Assembly (NCBI GenBank): GCA_046329495.1
Contig: JAXLUO010000005.1
Coordinates: 1 to 64,000 of the forward strand
Reading direction: 5' to 3'
Length of the DNA: 64,000 nucleotides
Source: Bog-950 sp046329495
GTDB lineage: Bacteria > Bacteroidota > Bacteroidia > Chitinophagales > LD1
Shown here: positions 1 to 8,417 of the stretch, piece by piece
How the letters are laid out: every line of letters starts with the position of its first letter
Numbering within the stretch: position 1 is the first letter of the stretch
Made by a program: the position numbers and the translations under genes
Notes under the pieces: model-generated
Database searches by the model: none
What the model saw: only the letters and a program-made list of their open reading frames with translations
What the model was told of the DNA's origin: nothing

Positions 1-197
1 TCAAAATCTGCCCAATGGTGTAGAACCATCCCCATCTAAATACTTAACACATATATATTATAATAAATATCAGCCAATTGAGGCTATCTATGGTAATAAT
101 AGAAGTCGGTGCAACCTGCTTCCGTGTTTGGAAAGGATGGAACTTATTTTGCAGCAACCGGCCGGATAAATCATTTTATAAAACTCAAATTACTGTT

Positions 198-1025
198 ATG
201 AAAAGGAATCAAAGCAGCGGTCGCGGAAGTAGTAGTGGCCGCGGAAGGTCGGGCGACGGTAGATCGCAAAGTCATCCATTCAGGGGAAATCAATACACCA
301 GCGGCAGCGGTAGCAGCAGCCGTTCATCAGGTGGCAGCCGGGGTCGCGGATCATCATCTGACTACGATGAGGATCGTAGCAGCCGTGGCCGTGGAAATAA
401 TTCGCAAAGCAGTGGTCGTTCAGGAGGTTCGCAAAACAGCCAGCGCGGCAGCAACCAGTACAGTCAGGGCAATTCCGATCGCTACGATAGCCGTAGCGAA
501 AACCGCGGAAACCGCAATAGTGATAATGGGCGCCGCACTAATAGCAACCAATATTCGCGCAATGATGACAGGTCCGACAACTATTCATCACACACAGGTC
601 GCGGACGTGGCGGAAATGAAGAAAGCAGTAGCCGTTGGGGTAACCAATGGGGTAGCGGCGAAACCGGAGGTTACGATGAGCGCCATGAAGGACGTGGTGG
701 CCGCAACAACGGCGGTGGCCGTGGGTCCAATTCTCGCAGCGGTGGCCGTTCCGAAGGTTACTCTTCGGGCAGCAACAGTGGTGGTGATTATCGCTGGGCG
801 AACCAATATGGTGAAGGCGAAACAGGTGAATATGATGAGCGCAGCGAAGGCCGTGGTGGCCGCAACAGCGGTGGCCGTGGTGGTTGGGACGAAGATAACG
901 ACGATAGCTACTCAGGTGGTGGTCGTGGTGGCCGTAACCAGTATGATGATTACGATGAGTATGACGAATACGAGGAAGATTACGACGATCAGGACGATGA
1001 CCGTGGCAGCAGTCGCAATCGTTAA
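198..1025 (+). CDS. RGG/GNQY-repeat low-complexity protein
   Basis: This 275-residue protein is almost entirely Gly, Arg, Ser, Asn, Asp and Tyr, and I recognise no catalytic domain. RGG/RGR clusters alternate with recurring aromatic NQY/NQW motifs: PFRGNQYTSG near the N-terminus, then SNQYSQG, SNQYSRN, RWGNQWGSGETGGYDER and RWANQYGEGETGEYDER, and finally RNQYDDYDEYDEY. The last two ETG-YDER units are a clear internal duplication of about 60 residues. The C-terminus is strongly acidic (DYDEYDEYEEDYDD), while the rest is Arg-rich. There is no signal peptide or membrane segment. I chose the ATG at 198 because the longer frame adds 40 residues of unrelated composition. The composition suggests an RNA-binding or condensate-forming disordered protein, which is inference. 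A strong terminator follows at 1048. Confidence 0.7.
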   Translation: MKRNQSSGRGSSSGRGRSGDGRSQSHPFRGNQYTSGSGSSSRSSGGSRGRGSSSDYDEDRSSRGRGNNSQSSGRSGGSQNSQRGSNQYSQGNSDRYDSRSENRGNRNSDNGRRTNSNQYSRNDDRSDNYSSHTGRGRGGNEESSSRWGNQWGSGETGGYDERHEGRGGRNNGGGRGSNSRSGGRSEGYSSGSNSGGDYRWANQYGEGETGEYDERSEGRGGRNSGGRGGWDEDNDDSYSGGGRGGRNQYDDYDEYDEYEEDYDDQDDDRGSSRNR

Positions 1026-1047
1026 GCTTTTATGGATTATTCGGGAT

Positions 1048-1084
1048 GGGATATTCTCCTGGGAGGATATCCCATTATTTTTTA
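1048..1084 (+). terminator. Rho-independent terminator after the RGG protein
   Basis: The arms GGGATAT and ATATCCC, extended by CTCC/GGAG across a TG loop with one unpaired base on each side, form a long hairpin at 1048-1073. It is followed by ATTATTTTTT. It lies 22 bp after the stop of the RGG-repeat gene. Confidence 0.85.
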
Positions 1085-1100
1085 TCCCGTGCAGCAACAT

Positions 1101-1108
1101 TACCTTTG
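1101..1108 (+). promoter_or_regulatory. Bacteroidota -7 promoter box (TACCTTTG)
   Basis: This is a perfect match to the Bacteroidota -7 consensus TAnnTTTG, 16 bp upstream of the ATG at 1125. The upstream TTTG element is not clear; only a T-rich stretch belonging to the preceding terminator is present. The predicted leader is very short. Confidence 0.5.
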
Positions 1109-1124
1109 CAGCCTAATTCAGCGT

Positions 1125-1679
1125 ATGGCACTCACTCCATCTAACATGATTCCTTTGGGCACTACAGCCCCCTCCTTTACGTTGCCCGATACGGTGAGCG
1201 GTAATCAATTAAGTCTTCCTCAGTTAAAAGGAATCAATGCTACCGTAATTATGTTTATCTGCAACCACTGCCCATATGTAAAGCACATCAACAGCGAATT
1301 GGTGCTTGTGGCTAATGATTATAAAAGCAAGGGAGTAAATTTTATTGCGATCAGTTCAAACGATGTGGCTACTCACCCCGAGGATAGCCCTGAAAAGATG
1401 AAGCAGGTAGCACTTGAGCAAGGATATCCTTTCCCTTATCTGTACGACGAAAGCCAGGCTGTAGCCAAAGCCTACGATGCAGCCTGCACACCGGACTTTT
1501 ACATTTTTGATAAAGACCTGAAATTGGTTTACCGCGGACAGTTGGACGATAGCCGGCCATCTAATCCGGTTCCTTTAAGTGGTAAGGATGTTCGCAATGC
1601 GCTTGATAACCTGTTAAGCGGAAAAGAAATTTCACGCTTTCAGCGGCCAAGTATTGGTTGTAATATTAAGTGGAAGTAA
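1125..1679 (+). CDS. Thioredoxin-fold (AhpC/TSA-like) family protein
   Basis: This 184-residue cytoplasmic protein has the redoxin layout: an N-terminal GTTAPSFTLPDT strand, a CxxC site in the motif FICNHCPYVKHI, then a VNFIAISSND segment and a cis-Pro-like segment ACTPDFYIFDKD. It belongs to the widespread thioredoxin family annotated alongside AhpC/TSA proteins. The CNHC centre implies thiol-disulphide reductase or peroxidase chemistry. The substrate cannot be read from the sequence. The start at 1125 (MALTPSNMIPLG) is preferred over an upstream ATG that would run through the terminator hairpin; it also sits just behind a -7 box. Confidence 0.85.
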   Translation: MALTPSNMIPLGTTAPSFTLPDTVSGNQLSLPQLKGINATVIMFICNHCPYVKHINSELVLVANDYKSKGVNFIAISSNDVATHPEDSPEKMKQVALEQGYPFPYLYDESQAVAKAYDAACTPDFYIFDKDLKLVYRGQLDDSRPSNPVPLSGKDVRNALDNLLSGKEISRFQRPSIGCNIKWK

Positions 1680-1683
1680 AAGG

Positions 1684-2661
1684 TTAAAAACGCAAGGCCG
1701 GGCCGGTTCCTCTCCAGATGCGGCTCTTTTTCTCGATTCGGAAGCTCAACGATATTTCGTGGGTAGCACCCATATCCCTGCGATATTTTGAGAAGTTGAA
1801 ATCGTATGCATAGGATAAAAAGAAGTTGTTCTTAACATTAAATCCAGCTTCGAAGATGGCGTAGTTAAGGCTACGATAATTGGCACCCAACCAAAAGATC
1901 TTATACATATTGAAACGTAAGCCCACATCGCCTTGTGGTGGTGCGCCTTTTACCCAACGGAACGAAGCTACCGGGTCGATACTGAAATTACCTCGTGCCC
2001 ATTCAATTTTACCCCCCAACAACACATTTACGTGTTGCATCTTCTTAATAGCTGCAAAACCATCGTTACCGCGATAGTTAACATTTAAACCCAAAATTTG
2101 AGGCACCGAAACGCCTACATAAAAGTTCTGTTTATAGCGGTAGTAAATACCGAATGATGCATCGGGGAAGAACTTCCAACCTTTGGTAGTATATAAGCCC
2201 GGGTCATTGGGATCGTTAACGGCCAGTTGATCGCCCCGCAAACGATATTGCACCGCACTTAGCGATAAACCGATACTAAGGTTGTGCTTGCTGGTTCCAT
2301 TGCTATAGCGTGCTGAATACTTTTTGTAGAGCGGGATATTGTAAGCTACTGCAACAGTTGCGGCACTTTTACCTGTGGGCCCTGTTACATCATGTATCAG
2401 GTAACCTCCAATACCGATGTTCTTGCCGTCAATTTGCCCATCCATGGAAAGCATGGCAGTGTAGGGGCTTTGATCGATACGGGTAAATTGTTTGCGAAAA
2501 GTAGCTGTGCCATGCAGCCAGCCGTTCATGCCGGCCAGGGCAGGGTTAAGGGTAAACGCATTCTCGCGCAGCAGGCTAAATTCTTCTACCTGTTGGGCGG
2601 AAATTTGCTGTACGCAAGCAGTCAAAACCAGTAAGCATAAGGCGTGTTGTAAAAGCTTCAT
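1684..2661 (-). CDS. PorP/SprF family type IX secretion membrane protein
   Basis: This 325-residue protein has an N-terminal signal peptide ending near QISAQQ. The mature part starts with the family's typical FSLLRENAFTLNPALAGMNG region, and alternating beta-strands suit an outer-membrane barrel. In Flavobacterium and Porphyromonas, PorP/SprF proteins assist type IX secretion or surface anchoring. Single copies are often encoded directly next to a type B sorting-domain protein, as here: the upstream gene stops only 1 nt before this start. The pair probably forms a dedicated secretion/attachment unit (inference). A Cys within LVLTACVQQ resembles a lipobox, but the QISAQQ cleavage site is more typical of the family. 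Confidence 0.9.
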   Translation of the reverse strand: MKLLQHALCLLVLTACVQQISAQQVEEFSLLRENAFTLNPALAGMNGWLHGTATFRKQFTRIDQSPYTAMLSMDGQIDGKNIGIGGYLIHDVTGPTGKSAATVAVAYNIPLYKKYSARYSNGTSKHNLSIGLSLSAVQYRLRGDQLAVNDPNDPGLYTTKGWKFFPDASFGIYYRYKQNFYVGVSVPQILGLNVNYRGNDGFAAIKKMQHVNVLLGGKIEWARGNFSIDPVASFRWVKGAPPQGDVGLRFNMYKIFWLGANYRSLNYAIFEAGFNVKNNFFLSYAYDFNFSKYRRDMGATHEISLSFRIEKKSRIWRGTGPALRF

Positions 2662-2662
2662 C

Positions 2663-4078
2663 TTATCTTACTATGGTTAAAGGTCCGTTAAAGTCGTAGC
2701 CCTGCCCATTATGCTTAATATGCATAATGTAGTAGTACGTAGCGCCCGGTAAGTCTTCTCCTTTCCAGGTACCTGCCCAGGTATTTTGATATGGCTTTTC
2801 AAAGAACACCTCATCGCCCCAACGGTTTACAATCCGCACTTCGTTGTCCGGATAACGTTCCAAATCGCGGATATACCAGGTATCGTTATAACCATCGCCG
2901 TTGGGTGTAATAGCATTGGGGATAAAGAAAATGCTGAAAGGCTTATCGCGCACCATTACCACAACACTGTCGTAATCTTCACAGCCCTGGCCATCCGCTA
3001 CGGTAAGGTAGTAGGTGGTATTTGAATCGGGCCAGGCTTGCGGTGTAGGGCAGTCGCTACAGCTTAAATTATAATCGGGTGTCCAATCATAATTTTGTCC
3101 GCCAAAAGCATTTAGCTGTATAGTATCCGTTCTCCAGATGAGCGTATCAACCCCTGCAACGGCAAAGCTTTTAGAGGTAATAGCCAGTGCAAACGGCGAA
3201 TACACGTAATTATCCCAGGTAAACTTACTGATGCGGTTAAACGGAGTGCCGGGCACAATCACATCGCGGTAAATCGATTCCCACTCGGGCAGGTTTTGCC
3301 AATGCACAATATCATTCCAACTGCCATCGGCAAGTGTATCATACATAATGGTTATATCGGCCGAATCGCCACCTGTAACATGGTATAAACGGTGATACCA
3401 ATTGGGGTTGATCTGACAAACCAAATGGAAACGCGTATCACGGTCAAAACCTTCTGCTGTTGGGTCCACATTCGCAAAGCGGGCTTTGTAATGGTTAACG
3501 TTTGCAGCCAATGGTTTAAACTCAACCGGACGATAGCGGAACGTGCCCACATTAGATCCTACAGGATACAGATAAGGGTTGGTTGTGTTGGTTCGGCGCA
3601 ACAAGCCACCATCCTGCAGGCTGCTCACATAACCTGAGGTACGCAGAATAGCGTTTACGGATGGATTCAACACCCAAACGGTATTTTTATCCATGCTGAA
3701 TTCACGGTCCGTTAAATCAAGTGTACCATCTACATAAACATCCAGATCGCCGTATTTAACACCGGCAGTTTTCAGTATCAGGTTATGGAAATGCGTTTCG
3801 GAGTTACCCCGGATACGCTGATCGGCCGCATACAGGTAAACCCAGCCCGTGCCAATTGAATCGAAGCAACGGTTTGGCGCACTGTGTATCCAATCGCCCG
3901 TTACAAATATCGAATCACTGTTGTTGTAGTGTCCGTCGTTTTGGTTGTAAGCATCACCAATCACCGAAAGGTAAGCACCATCCTTAATGGATACCAGGTT
4001 ATTATTGCTCCAGAACGCATTTTGCGCACCGGCTAACAGCACTACCAAACAGAAAGGTAAAAGGAGAAGTTTCTTCAT
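2663..4078 (-). CDS. T9SS type B (gliding-motility C-terminal domain) secreted protein
   Basis: This 471-residue protein has an N-terminal signal peptide (MKKLLLLPFCLVVLLAGAQ). Its C-terminal ~90 residues match the gliding motility-associated (CHU_C/type B) sorting domain: FIPNAITPNGDGYNDTWYI, then VRIVNRWGDEVFF and WAGTWKGEDLPGATYYYI. The middle contains beta-rich sequence and an Ig-like segment with paired cysteines (LSCSDCPTPQAWPDSNTTYYLTVADGQGCEDYDSVVV). It is exported by the type IX system and is probably held at the cell surface. The next gene, PorP/SprF-like, begins 1 nt downstream, so the two are co-transcribed. The biological target is unknown. Confidence 0.9.
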   Translation of the reverse strand: MKKLLLLPFCLVVLLAGAQNAFWSNNNLVSIKDGAYLSVIGDAYNQNDGHYNNSDSIFVTGDWIHSAPNRCFDSIGTGWVYLYAADQRIRGNSETHFHNLILKTAGVKYGDLDVYVDGTLDLTDREFSMDKNTVWVLNPSVNAILRTSGYVSSLQDGGLLRRTNTTNPYLYPVGSNVGTFRYRPVEFKPLAANVNHYKARFANVDPTAEGFDRDTRFHLVCQINPNWYHRLYHVTGGDSADITIMYDTLADGSWNDIVHWQNLPEWESIYRDVIVPGTPFNRISKFTWDNYVYSPFALAITSKSFAVAGVDTLIWRTDTIQLNAFGGQNYDWTPDYNLSCSDCPTPQAWPDSNTTYYLTVADGQGCEDYDSVVVMVRDKPFSIFFIPNAITPNGDGYNDTWYIRDLERYPDNEVRIVNRWGDEVFFEKPYQNTWAGTWKGEDLPGATYYYIMHIKHNGQGYDFNGPLTIVR

Positions 4079-4234
4079 GTAAGCTTACCTACGAAAGTAA
4101 TTAAAACTTTCAGCGGTAATGATATAAAAACCACGGGGTTTAAACCACATTTAGCAGGTTAAATTATCGGTACCCTGCCGCCCTCGAAATAAGAAAAGAC
4201 TTTCCTTTAATTTGCGCTCATACAAGCATTTGAT

Positions 4235-4942
4235 ATGACCACAGCAGAAGTTTTAAAGGAATTACAAGCCCGTGGCAGCGAAAGCACCAAAAATACATTG
4301 CTAAAGCATGGCGCAAAAGAACCCTTTTACGGTGTAAAAGTGGAAGACCTGAAAAAGGTAATGAAGAAGATAAAGGGCGACCAGGATCTGGCTCTGGAGC
4401 TTTATAAAACAGGTGTAAGCGATGCTATGTATCTGGCAGGCTTGGTGGCCGATGGCAGCAAAATGAGTAAAAAAGACCTGCAGGCCTGGGCTAAAGGTGC
4501 CAATTGGTATATGATTAGCGAATACACAGTACCCTGGGTAACCTGCGAGAGCCCTTATGCATGGGAACTGGCGCTGGAATGGATTGACAGTAAGGATGAA
4601 AAGATAGCCACCGTAGGCTGGAGCACACTCAGCAACTTGTTATCCGTAACACCCGATGTTGATATAGATGCCAAGCTAATGGCTAAACTGGTTGCCCGTA
4701 TTAAAAAAGATATACAAAGAGCCCCCAACCGTGTGCGCTACACCATGAACGGATTTCTTATCTGTTTAGGTTGCTACTACACCCCTATGACCGCCGATGC
4801 ACTAAAAGCAGCCAAAGAAATTGGCGTGGTAATGGTGGATATGGGTGGAACCGCCTGTAAGGTGCCGAGCGTACCCGACTACATTGAGAAGGTTAAAAAG
4901 CGCGGCGCCCTGGGCAAGAAGAAGAAAACCGCTAAATGTTAA
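4235..4942 (+). CDS. DNA alkylation repair protein (AlkD-like HEAT-repeat glycosylase family)
   Basis: This 235-residue, all-helical protein matches the DNA alkylation repair enzyme family. The N-terminal pattern is TKNTLLKHGAKEPFYGVKVEDLKKVMKKI, and a conserved W-x-M-x-x-Y region (GANWYMISEYTVPWV) follows. The family excises positively charged alkylated bases with HEAT-like repeats rather than a classical HhH fold. Here the C-terminus has an extra Lys-rich tail (KKRGALGKKKKTAKC), which could add non-specific DNA affinity. It is a single gene with no repair partner alongside, transcribed divergently from the T9SS-B pair. Confidence 0.85.
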   Translation: MTTAEVLKELQARGSESTKNTLLKHGAKEPFYGVKVEDLKKVMKKIKGDQDLALELYKTGVSDAMYLAGLVADGSKMSKKDLQAWAKGANWYMISEYTVPWVTCESPYAWELALEWIDSKDEKIATVGWSTLSNLLSVTPDVDIDAKLMAKLVARIKKDIQRAPNRVRYTMNGFLICLGCYYTPMTADALKAAKEIGVVMVDMGGTACKVPSVPDYIEKVKKRGALGKKKKTAKC

Positions 4943-5004
4943 ATTAACCATAAGCAATTAACCACAGCCCGTTATGGGCAGTCTATAACCTAAACCTACC
5001 TTAT

Positions 5005-5415
5005 ATGCTTAAGAAGATAATGTCCGTTAAATACTCTGAACTCGGTTTTAACTCAGCCTTACTGTTACTGCGTGCTGCATTAGCGGTAACCATGGTACCG
5101 CATGGCTACGATAAACTAACACACTTTACAGAATACAGCAACGGCTTTATGAGTTTTTTGGGTTTGCCTTCCAACATCTCTTTCAGCCTGGTGATATTTG
5201 CTGAGCTGTTTTGTGCGGTACTGGTTGGCCTTGGTATTTTAACCCGCCTAACTGTAATCCCGTTAATAATTGCAATGAGTGTAGCCTTCTTTCAGGCGCA
5301 TGGTGCCGATTTGTTTGGCAAAGGCTTTAGCTCGGGCATTTACCTGGTGTGCTTTATCTGCATCCTGATAGTTGGCCCCGGTAAGTTTAGTGTTGACGGA
5401 CTGGTAAAAAAGTAA
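5005..5415 (+). CDS. DoxX family membrane protein
   Basis: This 136-residue protein has four predicted transmembrane helices. It carries the DoxX signature in the first helix pair: ALLLLRAALAVTMVPHGYDKL, followed by FLGLPSNISFSLVIFAELFCAVLVGLGILTR. DoxX-like proteins are inner-membrane proteins of poorly defined redox-related function. ATG codons at 5005 and 5020 are both possible starts; the first keeps MLKKIMSVKYSELG as the cytoplasmic N-terminus. It lies 62 bp after the alkylation-repair gene and converges with the gene at 5423, leaving only 7 bp between their stops. Confidence 0.85.
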   Translation: MLKKIMSVKYSELGFNSALLLLRAALAVTMVPHGYDKLTHFTEYSNGFMSFLGLPSNISFSLVIFAELFCAVLVGLGILTRLTVIPLIIAMSVAFFQAHGADLFGKGFSSGIYLVCFICILIVGPGKFSVDGLVKK

Positions 5416-5422
5416 GCATTGA

Positions 5423-6136
5423 TTATTGAAAGGTAGTATCGTCGGGCATTTGGCCACGCGCACGCATTTCCTTTTGCTTATCCATAGCCCAGTCATATAA
5501 ATTACGGCCCGCCAACAGCAAATCGAACCAGGTTTTAATGGATACAAATACCAGCAGAAACCACCCACCGCCGAATAGCATATAAAGCATGCTGCCGGAA
5601 ATAACCACAAACTGCTGCACAAAAATACGGCCGTAGGGCTCAAACATTTGCCGCACCATCGTACGTTCCTTATATACACCGGGTGCTATAAAATCAGTAA
5701 TGAAGCTATAGGAAGCAGATGTAGTGAACAAGGCCAATGCAACTTGTGCATCGGGCTTTTGCAGAAAGTCCCATATAGCCCCGAATACATTAAAGCCGTA
5801 TTTGTTTTCCATACCTGCTACCGCTAAAAAGATGGAGAGCTGAACAAACACAAAGAAGTAATAGTGAGTCAGGAAAAAAGGAATGATACCAAGACCTGAA
5901 ATACCCTGCTCATCCGCAGCTTTGGGCAAGCCGTACTTATAAACCACCAGTAACTTCAGCACATTAAAAAAGCCAAGCATCACCGTCTCCAGTGCATAGC
6001 ACATAAATACCACCACCGGTTGCCAGCCATAAAAAAGATACCCGATAAGCGGCGTTAAGTTCCAGAGTATAACAGGTACCGAGCCCTTGTTTAGCACGGG
6101 AACCAGCGGATGCCTGGAGGATGTATTGGTTAGCAT
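5423..6136 (-). CDS. DUF6498-like integral membrane protein
   Basis: This protein of 237 residues has several hydrophobic spans. They include ILWNLTPLIGYLFYGWQPVVVFMCYALETVMLGFFNV near the N-terminus and two closely spaced helices toward the C-terminus (QQFVVISGSMLYMLFGGGWFLLVFVSIKTWFDL). The N-terminal W-(Q)P-x-x-V-x-x-x-Y-x-x-E pattern fits the uncharacterised family DUF6498. The start MLTNTSSRH at 6136 is preferred; the ATG at 6178 adds 14 residues without support. No function is known. The C-terminal tail is charged (KQKEMRARGQMPDDTTFQ). Confidence 0.65.
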   Translation of the reverse strand: MLTNTSSRHPLVPVLNKGSVPVILWNLTPLIGYLFYGWQPVVVFMCYALETVMLGFFNVLKLLVVYKYGLPKAADEQGISGLGIIPFFLTHYYFFVFVQLSIFLAVAGMENKYGFNVFGAIWDFLQKPDAQVALALFTTSASYSFITDFIAPGVYKERTMVRQMFEPYGRIFVQQFVVISGSMLYMLFGGGWFLLVFVSIKTWFDLLLAGRNLYDWAMDKQKEMRARGQMPDDTTFQ

Positions 6137-6288
6137 GCGGATGAATGTAGTAAATTCTAAAATATACGCTGTTTTCAAACGTAAGGATAGAATAGCTGAA
6201 CCATTTCCATAAAAGCGCTGTTATAATTCACTACCAATTACAATTCAGAATTAATTTGCAACACCAAAAATAAACTCCCGCAGCACGT

Positions 6289-7800
6289 ATGAACATCGAA
6301 GCAATCTCGAAGAACCTAAGCTGGCTCCCACGTCCGCTTACCCGTTTCATGGAAAAACGAATGAAGAAGATCCCCTCGGTAAAAAAGATGATTGACGCCG
6401 AGAACGAAAAAACCATGGCTGCGCTGGAGCATTCGTTGAAGCCCTATAAGAGCCGCTACACTACCTATGCCACTTTACCGGCATCGGGTATTAGCCGCGA
6501 TACCATTTTAAAAGAGATTGAAGAAATGCACCGCGAGGAAAGCGGCCGCTGGCGCGATGGTTACGTAAGCGGGGGCATTTACCACGGCGACCAGGAGCAC
6601 ATCGACTTTTTGAACAAAGTGTATGCGCTGCAATCGCAAAGCAACCCGCTGCACTCCGATCTTTTCCCTTCAGCAACCAAGTTTGAATCGGAGGTTATTG
6701 CTATGGTAGCTACCATGCACGGACGTGGTAAAACAACCGATGGAGCCCCTGTTTGCGGAACGGTTACTTCGGGCGGAACCGAAAGTATTCTGGTGGCTAT
6801 GAAGTCGTACCGCGACCGCGCTTTTGAAGAACAGGGCATTACCGAACCCGAAATGATTGTGCCTTTAACGGCCCATGCTGCATTCGATAAGGCATCGCAG
6901 TACTTCAAAATCAAACAGGTAAAAATTCCTTTAAAGGATGACTACACTGTGGATGTTGAAGCTGTGCGTCGTGCTGTTAACCGCAATACGATAGTGATTG
7001 TAGGCTCTGCCCCAACCTTTCCGCATGGTGTAATCGACCCAATTGCCGAGCTATCGAACATAGCCCTGGAGCATGGTATTGGCTTCCATACCGATTGCTG
7101 CTTAGGTGGTTTTGTGGTACCTTTTGCCGAGAAGCTCGGCTACAAAATGCCGATAGTAGACTTCCGTAACCCCGGTGTTACCAGTATGAGTGTGGACACC
7201 CACAAATACGGATATGCCGCTAAAGGTACCAGTGTGGTATTATATCGCACCGAAGAGTTGCGCCATTATCAATTCTACACCCTTACCGAATGGCCGGGTG
7301 GTTTATACTTCTCGCCTACTTTAAGTGGTAGCCGCCCCGGCGCTTTAAGCGCTGCCTGCTGGGCCTCGCTGTTATCGATGGGTGAAGATGGTTATCTGCG
7401 CGCCACCAAAGCCATAATGGAAGCCGCCGACAAAGTTAAAGCAGGTGTTCGTTCCATCCCCGAGTTAAAGATTATGGGCAATCCTGAATGGATTATTGCC
7501 ATTGGCAGCGATAGCCTGAACATTTACGAAGTGCTTGACCAAATGGGCCAGCGCAAATGGAACCTGAACGGCCTGCATAAGCCTGCCTGTTTTCACATTG
7601 CCTTAACCCTGCGCCACACCCAGCCCGGCGTTGCCGAACGTTTTATACAGGACCTTCGCGATAGCGTAGCCTTTGTAAAAGCTAACCCTGGTAAAAAAGA
7701 CGGCATGGCCCCTGTTTACGGTATGGCTGCTTCGTTGCCTTTCCGCGGCATGGTAAGCGACATATTAAAAAAATACCTGGATGCTATTTACAAAGTATAA
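6289..7800 (+). CDS. Sphingosine-1-phosphate lyase-like PLP-dependent enzyme
   Basis: This 503-residue enzyme belongs to the group II PLP decarboxylase fold. The motif SGGTES (residues 161-166) binds the PLP phosphate, H268 in FHTDCCLGGF stacks on the ring, and K306 in SVDTHKYGYAAKGTS is the Schiff-base lysine. The DTHKYG-x-A-x-KGTS wording closely matches sphingosine/dihydrosphingosine-1-phosphate lyases rather than glutamate decarboxylases. An amphipathic N-terminus (MEKRMKKIPSVKKM) replaces the membrane anchor of eukaryotic enzymes. Since many Bacteroidota make sphingolipids, a role in sphingoid-base phosphate breakdown is likely (inference). It stands alone with its own terminator. Confidence 0.85.
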   Translation: MNIEAISKNLSWLPRPLTRFMEKRMKKIPSVKKMIDAENEKTMAALEHSLKPYKSRYTTYATLPASGISRDTILKEIEEMHREESGRWRDGYVSGGIYHGDQEHIDFLNKVYALQSQSNPLHSDLFPSATKFESEVIAMVATMHGRGKTTDGAPVCGTVTSGGTESILVAMKSYRDRAFEEQGITEPEMIVPLTAHAAFDKASQYFKIKQVKIPLKDDYTVDVEAVRRAVNRNTIVIVGSAPTFPHGVIDPIAELSNIALEHGIGFHTDCCLGGFVVPFAEKLGYKMPIVDFRNPGVTSMSVDTHKYGYAAKGTSVVLYRTEELRHYQFYTLTEWPGGLYFSPTLSGSRPGALSAACWASLLSMGEDGYLRATKAIMEAADKVKAGVRSIPELKIMGNPEWIIAIGSDSLNIYEVLDQMGQRKWNLNGLHKPACFHIALTLRHTQPGVAERFIQDLRDSVAFVKANPGKKDGMAPVYGMAASLPFRGMVSDILKKYLDAIYKV

Positions 7801-7821
7801 GTAGCACCCTCTTTAGCTTAC

Positions 7822-7846
7822 AAGCCCGGTTTAGCCGGGCTTTTTT
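7822..7846 (+). terminator. Rho-independent terminator
   Basis: The arms AAGCCCGG and CCGGGCTT around a TTTAG loop are followed by a T-run ending near 7846. It closes the PLP lyase transcript. Confidence 0.9.
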
Positions 7847-7929
7847 ATTGTCTGCAACTCAAAAGGATATTTTGTTCATCTTTGAGGTGAAATTGACTAC
7901 TATAATTACAAGACCCAAAACCCGGAAAT

Positions 7930-8352
7930 ATGGCAACCCTTAACCCTTATGTTCATTTTAATGGTAACTGCGAAGCAGCTTTTACCCTTTATAAAGAAGT
8001 ATTTGGCGGCGAGTTTGTAACCTTTATGCGCTACAGCGATGGTCCGCAGGATGGCAAGCTATCTGATGAAGAACTTACCAAGATCATGCACGTATCGTTG
8101 CCGATAGGTAGTTCCACCTTAATGGGCAGCGATATACCCGGCAATTACCCACCGGCTACTATTGGTAACAACTTCTACATATCGGTAGATGCAACCTCGA
8201 AAGAAGAAGCCGATAGGTTGTTTGCCGGTTTGTCAAAGAACGGTAAAGTACAAATGCCCATGGCCGATACCTTTTGGGGCAGCTACTTTGGCATGTGTAC
8301 CGATGCGTTTAATGTAGGCTGGATGATAAGCTACGCACAGCGACGCGGCTAA
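7930..8352 (+). CDS. VOC family protein (PhnB/3-demethylubiquinone methyltransferase-like)
   Basis: This 140-residue protein has the two-module vicinal-oxygen-chelate layout of the PhnB-like subgroup. The N-terminus reads ATLNPYVHFNGNCEAAFTLYKEVFGGEF, the middle has IMHVSLPIGSSTLMGSDIP, and the end has DTFWGSYFGMCTDAFNVGWMISY. The usual metal ligands of glyoxalases are only partly recognisable, as is normal for this subgroup, so an enzymatic role is uncertain. It is monocistronic between two convergent-free neighbours, with 65 bp to the MATE gene. Confidence 0.85.
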   Translation: MATLNPYVHFNGNCEAAFTLYKEVFGGEFVTFMRYSDGPQDGKLSDEELTKIMHVSLPIGSSTLMGSDIPGNYPPATIGNNFYISVDATSKEEADRLFAGLSKNGKVQMPMADTFWGSYFGMCTDAFNVGWMISYAQRRG

Positions 8353-8417
8353 CACCACCTTTTATACCATTACCTTTTATTCCACTGCAGCATATTTGCC
8401 TGCGGCTAAATACTTGT

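Noticed and set aside
235..1116. Long second-frame ORF through the RGG gene (Ala/Val/Thr-rich)
   Set aside because: It is a shadow of the Gly/Arg/Ser-rich repeat frame; periodic GGC/CGT codons keep the shifted frames open.
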